A stretch of DNA of 64,000 nucleotides. Origin: Zeus faber. Its lineage: Eukaryota > Chordata > Actinopteri > Zeiformes > Zeidae. Below the pieces are notes generated by a model. It was not told the DNA's origin. It was given only the letters and a program-made list of their open reading frames with translations, and did no database searches. Position numbers and translations under genes: made by a program. The first letter of the stretch is position 1; each line of letters starts with the position of its first letter. The stretch covers positions 15,506,922 through 15,570,921 of the forward strand of contig OY482865.1 of NCBI GenBank assembly GCA_960531495.1, given 5' to 3'. This document shows positions 1 through 10,500 of the stretch, one piece after another.

Positions 1-52
1 TGTGTGTGTGTGTGTGTCCGTGTATGTATGTATGTATGTGTGTGTGTGTGTG
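1..52. repeat. (GT)n/(GTAT)n microsatellite
   Basis: Alternating GT with a few GTAT units runs from the window edge to about base 52. Confidence 0.9.
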
Positions 53-217
53 TTTGAGCACCTTGGGTGCTGAATGGAGCTTTTCCTTGTAGCCGTAACT
101 CACTGCCATCCTGTCCACAAACCTCGGTGGAATTTTGAGCTTGAGTGCTGAGACAGGCAGGGACCCGGCGCTCATAAAGGGCCTCTGTGAAGGGGCGAGG
201 GGTCGAGTCAAGCGAGA

Positions 218-474
218 AACATCTCTCTCTCTCTCTCTCTCTCTCTCCCCCCCTCCTCCCTCTCTCCCCTCCCCTTTCTTTCTATCGCTGTCTCCCAGTC
301 TAGCTCTCTCCATCTAACCCTGAGGGCCAACGCCTTGTCCACGTCTCCCTCTCTCTCCATCTCGCTGCCGTCTCTTTTTTTTCTTCCCTCTCCCTCTCCC
401 TCTCTCTTTCCCTCCCTCGCTCTCCACTTCTCTGCCCCAGCCCAGAGGACTCGAAATGTAAGCGTCTCTGCTTT

Positions 475-510
<36 letters not shown>

Positions 511-520
511 CTCCTGGACC
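218..520. repeat. CT-rich polypyrimidine tract with (CT)n runs
   Basis: Two uninterrupted (CT)n runs (about 222-246 and 478-506) lie in about 300 bp of nearly pure pyrimidine on the plus strand. Apparent Ser/Leu-rich and Arg/Glu-rich reading frames on both strands are compositional artefacts. Confidence 0.85.
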
Positions 521-972
521 CGAGATCCACACGATCAATTTATTGCCTCGGCCTCAGCTGTTGCTACACCTGCACAGGGGAAGGAAAAAAAACAAAAAAC
601 AAATGACCACAAGTTCCCTTCGGCACAGAGGTGCAGTCAGGTGCCATTGTCAAAACACGCTACCCCAATTCCATACCCTCCACCGGGTTTTCAAACCACA
701 TGATCTCATCTGCGTGCGCTAAACTGAGCTGGTTTCGAGGATGTAAATCAAATCCAGATCGGCCAGATCTTCCCCCCAAAGAACCCCTGCTCCGGTCCGA
801 TCGGCAGTATTCTCATGGCGCGTTAACTGACCGTCCCTGACCTCTGACCCCTGAACATGCCGTCGATCTAAACATGGCTGCCGCCGCTGAACGGTGAGGG
901 AGACGGCCGTTCATTTTCCCTCCCGGCCGACTGTCCGCACCTGGCTAATGAGCTGAGGAGTCCCTCGTCCTG

Positions 973-992
973 GGGTTAGGGTTAGGGTTAGT
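973..992. repeat. Short interstitial telomere-like repeat
   Basis: Three tandem copies of the vertebrate telomere unit TTAGGG are present. A partial complementary CCTAACCCTA occurs about 70 bp downstream (near 1056-1066). Confidence 0.7.
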
Positions 993-1708
993 AGCCCAGG
1001 CTCCCCGGTGCGGTGGACAATACATTTCAAACCAGACTGCTTCAAATGGACGTACCCTAACCCTACCTGCCCCAAACGAGCTGATCCTGCCTGATCCATC
1101 CCATCCAAGCAAGTCAACAAACAAACAAACTTCTGCCCTTGTCCACCCCGGTGTCAGGCGACCGGACATGAAGTCTGATTTGCGAGTTAATTCCGTTCGC
1201 GTCGGTACGTTCCCTTTTTTGGGTACCCTCTTCCTCGAAAACGTACACGACGTCGGCATAGCCTCCTGTCGCCATGGTAACGTTGGTCTCATCCGATGCT
1301 TACAACACAAACAAATACATTACTTGTACTCGGTGCCCGAAAAAACACTTTTGGGCTTGGATATGACATTTTATTTAAATTGTTTTTATTACTTTGCTCA
1401 GATTGTCTGCAGCTCACAGGGACCTTCAGATGTTTTACCTTGAAATTTGAAAAAAAAAAGAACAAAAAAACAAAAGGAATTTCGCCAAGTGAAGGAACCT
1501 AATTTAGCAAAGTCGAGTTGAACTTCATTTTTGTTTCCTGAAGAAGGAGAGGACTGAAGGAGAAGAGTCAATATTTACTAAAATGTACGCTTCTTATGAG
1601 AACATGAGACAGAGCCATTCATATTGAGTCTTTCATGTTATTCATTTTGAAGGTTTACGGGGAATAAAAATATATAAAATAAAAATAAATACAATTTTTT
1701 TTTTTGTC

Positions 1709-1757
1709 ATAATATGAATAATATTTAATGGTTAACATTAAATATTATTCATATTAT
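1709..1757. repeat. Perfect 22-bp-arm inverted repeat
   Basis: Bases 1709-1730 are the exact reverse complement of 1736-1757, with a 5-base spacer. The arms are AT-rich (ATAATATGAATAATATTTAA...). The site lies about 190 bp before the first coding exon of epyc and could form a cruciform or be the core of a small fold-back element. Confidence 0.9.
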
Positions 1758-1957
1758 TATAAAAAAATATATATTTTTATTCATCTTGCTTCCTCCCAAA
1801 TCATCCCGTGGGTCGGATTGGACGCCTCAGCTCTTCATGTTGATTTCCTGATCTCATGGCGCAGATTTACCAACGTCACAGTGAAGTCCACTCCGCTGGG
1901 TTGTCCCGGGTTCTCCACTGACCGCCCATTTCCCCCCCGTCCCTCCCCAGGTGGACT

Positions 1958-4487
1958 ATGAGAATGCTGGTGCGGTTGCTGTTGGGACTCCTCGTCCTCA
2001 AGGTGGCGGTGGCCTCGCCCCGATTCTCCCGGCAAGCGGGATCCGAGTCGTACTACGGCACCAACTACGATGCGGATCTAGAGAACCAGGACATCTACGA
2101 CTACGAGGACAGCCTGATCGACGACCCCCAGGTAAGAACCAAGAGACGAGGCGGCCCCCGAGCCTTTCCCGCCAGTGCAATTAATTTGCGCCCTACGTTT
2201 TGGGCTTTATTCATATTTCCAAGTGAAATAAATGACCTTTGGCGGTGGAATCTGAATCTTTGAGTCGTTTAATTTCATTTTCCCGGGTACACGCTGGGAT
2301 CTGTTGAGAACGTTCGAGAATCGGCGTCCCTCCTACACTCAATGTTCCTTTTCCACCTCTTTAGCGGTTGAAGTGACGTCTGACTCAGAGGAACTGGAAC
2401 TGTTAGAAATGAACCAATGTCTTGATCTTGGCCCTTTCATTTAGTGATGCCGTGGGTACAACTGCTCCAGTCACAGGAAGTGACGTATCCCCCCAAACAC
2501 GCATACCACATTCCCGCAATCCGTTTTATTTGAATCGGGTTGACGCGCCACTTCTGTCGCGTCCTCTGACCGAAGGAATCGAATTCTCCGGTCAGACGCT
2601 GGTTCAACGAGTTCAGGGAGTAGAGAGCCGTTCCGGCTCCCGATCTACAGCTCCGTCCATCATTCAAACCCACTCCCATTGCGGTGCCATCCCCTGTCTG
2701 CTCACGCTGTGTGTGCCGTTCAAAACCCCGTTTTTGGCTGGATCCGTTCTACATGCAGAGTCGAGCCGTTTCTGGGCCCTGGGGGAGGTTCCTCGGCTGA
2801 TTTATCTGCTCAAATAAATCTCTGAGGGTTGATCGTTTTTTTAACACCTCATATCAAGGCAGACGGAAGATTGATTGATGATTTTATCTCACACAAATGC
2901 CTGCAGAGTCCTATTTTTTGGGGGGGAATAACACAGCAATAAGGTGAATGTGAATAATTCATATCATGATAGCGTGATAAGTTTGGATTATTGGACTATT
3001 TTTCCGCCACCGGCCGGAGATGCATCATTTATTCATTCAGACAGAATGAGAGGGTGGAACTAGACAGAATCAGATGAGGCATTGTAGAATTTGCATTATA
3101 CATTCCTGTGTAGGTTACGGCTGTTTTGGGAAAAATCGGCCAAAGCCCACACAGCGAGTAGACCTCGGTGGGACTTGGCTCGGCACCGTGTTTCAGCGTG
3201 GCGATAAAGCTCCTTTTCAACGAGGCGTCACAAAAATATTGATTTAATTTTCACGAGTTTCCAAAAAAGAGATGCGCCACAAGCGCCAGGAGAGGATTTT
3301 GTGTAAAAGCTTTTGATTCACATGTATGGAACCCTATGGAGGTCCTCTTCCGCCACACTTCCTCACAGCCAACTTGATAGTGTTTATAGGAAGAGGAAAT
3401 ACATCACACAGTTGGAAGTCACCATCAATGCATAAATGTTCATTATCACACAGTCTCAAGGCCTCCAGAGATAATGCGCGGGCCAGCCGGTCGCTATCGC
3501 AAAACAGCGGTCGTTGTTCAGAGATAGCTGATGCAGCTGTCGACCAATCAGAATTGAGTATTAGTAATAGAACCTCAGCTGTTTTCTGCTGGACAAGCGG
3601 TTCACCGCCTGGCGGACGGATCGGAGCCTCGGCTCACGTCAGAGGCTGGAGCGCACCGGCTCCGCGCTGCAACCTGAGCGACGAAGTGAGGAACGGGTTG
3701 CGGCGGCGGGTGAGGCCGCATCCAGGGAGAACGGACGCCAGCGGCCGCTCCCTCGGGCCGGACCGAGATGTGGCGTGTCGGACGGCGCCAGGCATGCGCC
3801 GCGGCGTTTGGAAGGCCCGGCCTGAGCCAAGTTCCGTGTTCCAAGTTTGATTTCTTTTTATCGCTCCGGCCAGAGCGCCGTCAGGATGGCGTGAGGGCGG
3901 ACCGTGATGGGGCAGATTTCTTTCCCGGGAAGGGGCCGCCCTCTCAGGCTTAACCTGATCTGGAATGCACTCGCACCTCGCTCCCTTCAGCTCACTCCCC
4001 ACCCAGAAGACCTGGCTCACGTAGGGCCTGCTGCTGTCTCGCGTTATACTCTCACATTCTGAGAAACAAAGCGGGCGACGCGTTGCGAGGCTGGAGGAAC
4101 TTGATGCGAGAAGCAGCTCTGCATGGGAATGTGTGCTGCTGTCATGGTTTACCATTGGATGCCATTGGTTCCACGCAAAACGTTACATAAGATTTTGTGG
4201 TAATTCGGGCTGGGGGAGCAGGGAAATAATCGGCCGGGTTCAAACCTCAGCGTCCTTCTCCCTCCCCCCCTACAGCGGTGGACGGTGGGAAATGCTCAAA
4301 GCGGGAACCGCCATCGCCGCGGTGTTGATTGATATTGTATTGCATAAGGATGTGTCACGGTGTCTCCTTGAAAGGTCAGAGAGTAGATCTCCAGATAGTG
4401 GGGCTGTCAAAGAGAGTTGGGGGGCGGGGGGCTTAATTAGGGTGCGGATTGAAACGATTAAACACACAAGCGCGCGCGCGCGCACAC

Positions 4488-4518
<31 letters not shown>

Positions 4519-7500
4519 TGCCGTGAGTCAGGAGAGAAACGAAGCCATGATGATGATGACGAGGAATGCTGAGTCTCCGCTTTCCACGTCCAGATCTCTC
4601 CCACGGGTTCTGCTTTCTCCTCGGGGGGATCGAGTGTGTTCCGACAGAGAGCTGCCGCCGCCGCCGCCGCCGCCTCCTATCCCAGCCGTTCTCCAAGCAG
4701 GTCCCGCAGCAGTTAAAAAAAAATTAAAAAAAAGTCTTGCTTACTTAGTTGCACGGGACCGAATGTCGGTCTTTTGTTGAGGGTCTCACGGGTCTCGTGA
4801 GGCCGGAAGGAGCCGGAGCGCTTTTTCGCGACTCCAACTGGTTCTAATTAACTCTCAGCAGTCTTCATCGTTTCTTTCACGGTTCTCCTCGGGGGAAGTC
4901 GCATGTGCAACCTCGTGCGACTTTCTTTTTGTGGTCGGTCGCCAGCCGGAGCAGGGGGTGAATCCGGGTGTTGGGGTTTTAATCCCTTTAATCGTTTTTA
5001 ACGCTCTGGGGGTCAAGCTCCAGAGATTCATCGGCCCGGGAATCACGACGTGCCGCGTGGGACGGCGTGGCGTTGTGTTGAATGTTTGAAAACGAATATT
5101 TGGTGAGTTTCATCCATTTGCGCGCGGCGGGGGGGAATCATTTATGTCGATTCTTCAATTCTAGGTGACAAAATGATCCATTCTCGGGCGGGGGTTACGG
5201 CTCAGAATAGGCCCATCAAGGCCAGTTCACGGCTCTCGTCTTCCAGATATTCGCTGCCGCTTCATATTTTGCAACCCAAACGTGGTGTCTTGCAAAATTA
5301 ACCCCGTGCGTCCTCCAAGCTGGTGTTTGTTTCTCAGAAAGTTGTTTCCTCCGTATTTCGGGCGGCCAGGCATTCACCTCGCCTTCCCCCCGCGGGACTG
5401 GTGTGTTTGCTTTGGGGAGGAGGGAAAGGCAGCGCCGAGCTGCAAGGAGCGAACCTTGTGCGAGACGTTTCAAAGGCCCACCTTGTTATACCCCAAACCG
5501 TCTCTTGCCAAGATGGCCAGAGCGACGATCGCTTCCAGATATCTGCTTTATGCCTCATTGAAGAAATACCGACGGTAAAAAAAAACAAGGCAGATTTGTG
5601 TTTGGTTTTTTTTTTGTTGTTTTTTTGTTTTGTTTTTTCATTTGTTTGTTTGGCGTGTCCTGCGTTCCGTGTGCTGCCAATGAACCGTATCGATCGCCGT
5701 TCGCCGCTTTCCGGTGCCTCTCGGTGAACTTGTGGAAAGCTGAACGCCGTGGTTGAAAGTGCAGCGGTGAAGTATGGATTCTCGCTGCTACCATGTGTGT
5801 CTTGGTTCCACAAGGACCATTCCCTCTCAGGATGGTTGACTCAGCCTTGTTGAGCTCGGTGCCAGGTATTACCTGGGCCTGTCTGTGGGTGTCCGTCGCC
5901 CTCTAGTGGACGCTGATAAAACTTCCGTTAGAGCGCTGCATTTGGGGCAAGGCTCATCGGAGTGACTCACCCAAGTGGCAGCCATGGAAAATGAGAAGGA
6001 GAAGCCTGAGCACTTTGAGTTCACACGTTTTCAGCACTTTGCTTATACTTGAATCTTGTTATTTTCCTCACAAACCGATGTGACGCTGCTCGATTGGCGT
6101 TCATTGCAATTACCCGACTTGGAAGCTCATCGTGCCCCAGGTCCTGAAGCGCGTTTGCAGTTTGTCTCAAATTCACCATCGGTATGACCTTTACCGCAGC
6201 ACACAGTACCATATGACTGCATTTCGGAGAGGAAGAGAACATCTGCTAAAATTAAAGCCTGCATGGCTAATATTTGCCATTGTTAAAGTGAGTCCGGTGT
6301 TGAAATTCCTCTTTCTTATCAGTAGGAGGCAGTATTTCATCTGCCTGTAAGCACATTCAATTTCAACATTGGACTTTCTCAATAAAAAGCCAGAAATGAG
6401 TTATTGACATGATGCACATCTAGCATTGGTATATATTAATGTATTTTTCCATTGACCCAAGGAGTTTTACTCATACTTTAAGATCTTTGAAGGGTAATAA
6501 CAATAATATCCACCTGAAACCACCAAACCTTGATTGTATTGCCTTGACCCTCTGATTGAAGGTGAAGAGATTTCACAGAAGCCTCTGCTTGCACTACAAT
6601 CAATAAATAAGTTGCAGTTATCCCAGATATGGATTTCAAAAAATATATGAACATATTGTATTCCCAGGTAAGGAACAACCACATCCCCTTCCAGGATGCA
6701 AAATTGACGTTTTGGACGATACCACAAATCGAACAATTATTTGTAACTCTAATGTACCTTTCCCAATTAATCCTGACATAAGTTTGTTTTCCATTAAATT
6801 AAGTGGATGTTATATATAGGCATGGACTCCACCAGACCTCTGAAGGTGTCCTGTGGTATCTGGCACCAAGACAGTAGCAGCAGATGCTTTAAGTCCTGGA
6901 AGTCGTGAGGTGGGGCCTCCATGGATCAGGCTTGTTGTTCCAGCACATCCCACAGATGCTCCATCAGACCCTAACCCCACCCATCCACATGATGTAGAAG
7001 AAAACGTGATTCATCAGAACAGGTCACCTTCTAACATTGCTCCATGGTCCTGTTCTGATGCTCACCTGCCCATTGTAGGCACTTTCGGCGGTGGACAGGG
7101 GTCAGCATGGGCACTCTAACCGGTCTGCAGCTACGCAGCCACATACGCAGCAAGCTGTGATGCGCTGTGTGTTCTGACACCTTTCTATCATAGCAGCATA
7201 AACTTTTGCAGCAATTTGTGCTACAGCAGCTCTTCTGTGAGATCGGACCAAACGAGCTAGGCTTTGCTCCCCGCGTGCATCAATGAGCCCATGAGGCCAT
7301 GACCCTGTCGCCGGTTCACCGGTTGTCCTTCCTTTTGGTAGGTACTGACCACTGCACACCGGGAACACCCCACAAGACCTGTCGTTTTGGAGATCCTCTG
7401 ACCCAGTCGTCCAGCCATCACAATTTGGCCCGTGTCAAAGTCTCTCAGATCCTTACACTTGTCCATTTTTCCTGCTTCCAACACATCAACTTCAAGAACT

Positions 7501-10500
7501 GACTGTTCACTTATAGCCTAATATATCCCACCCCTTGACAGGTGCCATTGTAACAGGATGAGCGATGTCATTCACTTCACCTGTCATTGGTTTTAATGTT
7601 GTGATGGATTGGTGTATATGCTATCACATGATCACTAATTCATTATTGTTTTCTAATTCAACATCAAATGATCGTTTCCACGTATCGTGATTCTTTAGCA
7701 GCTGTTTGTCAGTAACGTGTCTCAGTCAGACTGTAAGGAATGTTAATTTTATTGGTCAGAATATTATATTTTGGTCTAAAAAAATTAAAAATAAAATAAA
7801 ACAGGACGGGTGAAATTTCACAGAATCTTCCTCACATGGAGGATCAAAAAAAAAACAAAAAAAAACACAAAATTCAGTATGATACCCATATTATTGTTTG
7901 TCTTGTCAGTGCCCAATAGTGCTTGTTGGAAATATTAGGCTACGTACCCAAAGTGGAAATGTGGATCTTTTACACTCGTGTTTCTCAATATTTTTTTATA
8001 ATAATGATAGCCAACTGTGTGAATGATTTGTGTCTCATCTGTTGGATTCATCATGTTGCATATAATCACTCCAGTCTTGATTTTCCTGTTTGTGTATCCT
8101 GTTTGCATGCAAATCAAAGTGCATTCAAAGTAACACAGACGAACAGGGTGAATTTTGTTTGTTGTTACGCAAAACAAATCATGACGACAAAACGTAATAT
8201 AATGGCATTTTTGCTTTCCTGTTCAATTCACTAGCCGTCTGTGACAAATTTGATTGATTGATACATAGATTGGCTCCTCTGTCCTTGTGCCCTCAGATAG
8301 AAATTGGAACACTGCCCCCACCAGATTATAGCTACCCTGTACCCGAGGCCTCACTGGAGGAAGAGCAGGAGGAAGAGTTACCCCTGAAACCACAGCTCAG
8401 CCCCCAGGGTTCCGGAGACTCTGGGGTCCTTATGGGCCCAAACACACAGAAAGGTCTGAATAAGCACACACAGCGACCTTTTTTCACGCTGTTGTGATTC
8501 TTACTTTATCCACGGGAGGGTGAAACTACTGTCCTCTACACCACGGCCCTGGGAAAGGAAACGCCCCTCCGTCAATCATTGCCGTTTTCCTGTGCATGTG
8601 TTCCATTTAACTAGCTGTCATTGGTTAAATGTGTCATATTTATTCATTGTGTCCATTCAACACCTACAGTAATACGTCATCTAATCATCATTGTCGTCAT
8701 CAACTTACTGCTTCCATGTTGGTCCATTGTGGTCTAATCTGTCTGTTTATTAACACCTAATCTTGTCTCTAACAAGAGGAGGAGCTGCGTCTGACGCCCA
8801 TTGACATCCTTCATGTCTCCGGGGATTTCGGGGACTCCAAGGGCTCCGGTGTTTCAGGCGCTTCTGGGGCTTCTGGGTCCGAGAGTTCAGGAGACCCGAT
8901 GGCCTCCGGTGGCTTGGAGGGTTCAAGTGACCTCTTACCAGGCTCCGGGGGTTCTGGGGAATTCCTCAGTTCTGGGGGATCAGGGGATCTATCAGGATCT
9001 GGAGATTCCCCAGGCTCCGGGGGATTCCCGGGGTCTGGGAGTCCGGGAGCCTCTGGGGACCTTGGTTCTGGGAGCTCTGGGGACCTCCTCCTAGGCTCTG
9101 GGGACCTTCTCTTGGGCTCTGGGGATCTCCTTGTGGGCTCTGGGAGCTCTGGAGAAATCTTCCCGAGCTCTGGGGATCTTCCTTTGGGCTCTGGGGGCTC
9201 TGGGGGCTCTGGGGACCTCGTTGGTTCTGGAATCTCTGGGGATGCTCAGGGCTCAGGGGGCTCTGGAATCACCGGGGTTTCTGGGGACTCTGGCGAGTCC
9301 GGGGACCTGGGGATAACATTGATACCTGGAGGTTAGTACCTAAACTTATACAGAGTAGAAGAGTAGAGTGTTTAAGGATGCTTGTTATTTCAGGAACAGG
9401 AAAATAAAAACAGTTTTTCAGTTAGAGGTAATTTTAAACGCGAGTCTTTAAATAACAAAAATAACCTGACTTGATCAATTTACAGTCATTCTGTTATTTC
9501 TTGTCCATTTAACTACTTTCTAATTAAATGTGGTTAAATGTTGATAATCCATTCTGTCTGGTAATACCATTTTTACGCAAATCTTCTATTTTGTCATTGT
9601 CTTTTCTGTTTCTCGTTCCCATTGTCTGCCTAACCATGTGTCTAATCTCATCTCATCTGTGAGTGTGATTGGTGGCTTCATATGATGTTCATCGTGCCCT
9701 TCTCCTAACTCGTTCCCTAACCCCCCACCTCGGCTTTAAGAAGCGGAGGAGCTGCCCCTCATTCCCGTCACTATACCCCAAGAGGCATCAGGTACATCCG
9801 GGGAGATCTCGGGATCCTCAGGAGCCTCAGGGGACTCCGGAGATTTTGGAGAGTCCGGAGCCTCTGGGGCCTCCGGGGCTTCAGGAGCCTCTGGAGACTC
9901 AGGGGCCTCTGGCTCTGGAGACACAGAGGAGCCTGAGGTCGTACTGATCCCTGACATTGATGAAGGTCAGTATCCAAGTCAGAAGAGCACAGGATGTACG
10001 GTCGTCACAAATACAATTTTGCTAAGTTGCGTGGGAAAAATTTGACGAATGCCCCGCAAAGTTGGACAATATTTTACCCAGTATCAAAATCAAGACACCG
10101 CTGGTAACGACTAGGTTCTAGGTGGTTTTGCGAACAAGCACATTGCATATAACAACAACTGAAGATGGCATACTTCATTTGATTAACACTGCAAACCCAT
10201 TTTCCGATTTAACTTACACTCTGTAGTTAAATGTCTTGTTGGAAACAGTGACTAATGACGCTCATTCATGTAACTTATCACTGAGACAAACAGCGGGCTT
10301 CTGTTTGTCAGATTCATCCATGTCCCCGCTGGTCTAACCCATCTCTGTAACACCTAATCTTGTCTCTAACAAGAGGAGGAGCTGCTTCCAACTACACCAA
10401 CAACCCCTCAGGAGGGTACTGGGGGTACAGAGGGGTCAGTGGGCTCCGGGTTACCAGAGCCCGAGGAGCCTGAGAAGCCAGATGAGCCTGATGAGCCTGA

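Larger units (their letters stand above)
1..1950. other. Region upstream of epyc coding exons
   Basis: No coding exon is supported here. The stretch holds a GT/GTAT microsatellite at the left edge, a long CT-rich tract, a short telomere-like repeat and an AT-rich palindrome, each listed separately. A non-coding first exon of epyc may lie here or to the left of the window, but I could not identify it. The sequence just before position 1951 is a good polypyrimidine tract and AG acceptor for the first coding exon. Confidence 0.5.
2132..8296 (+). other. Large intron of epyc
   Basis: This is a 6.2-kb intron with a GTAAGA donor and a CCCTCAG acceptor. It holds a CA microsatellite (about 4470-4518) and a Tc1-like transposon remnant (about 6790-7620). 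I see no coding exon or RNA gene in the rest; the stretch 3600-3960 is GC-rich without recognisable coding sequence. Confidence 0.6.

Noticed and set aside
135..703. Ser/Pro- and Arg/Glu-rich frames near the left edge
   Set aside because: Low-complexity CT/GA tract; no conserved domain, no splice structure.
3326..3953. Overlapping plus- and minus-strand frames in a GC-rich part of the first long epyc intron
   Set aside because: No recognisable domain or splice sites that join to anything; composition alone explains them.
9736..9977. Minus-strand Pro/Glu/Ala-rich frames opposite the epyc exon
   Set aside because: Shadow of the plus-strand Ser-Gly exon, whose splice sites and phase fit epyc.
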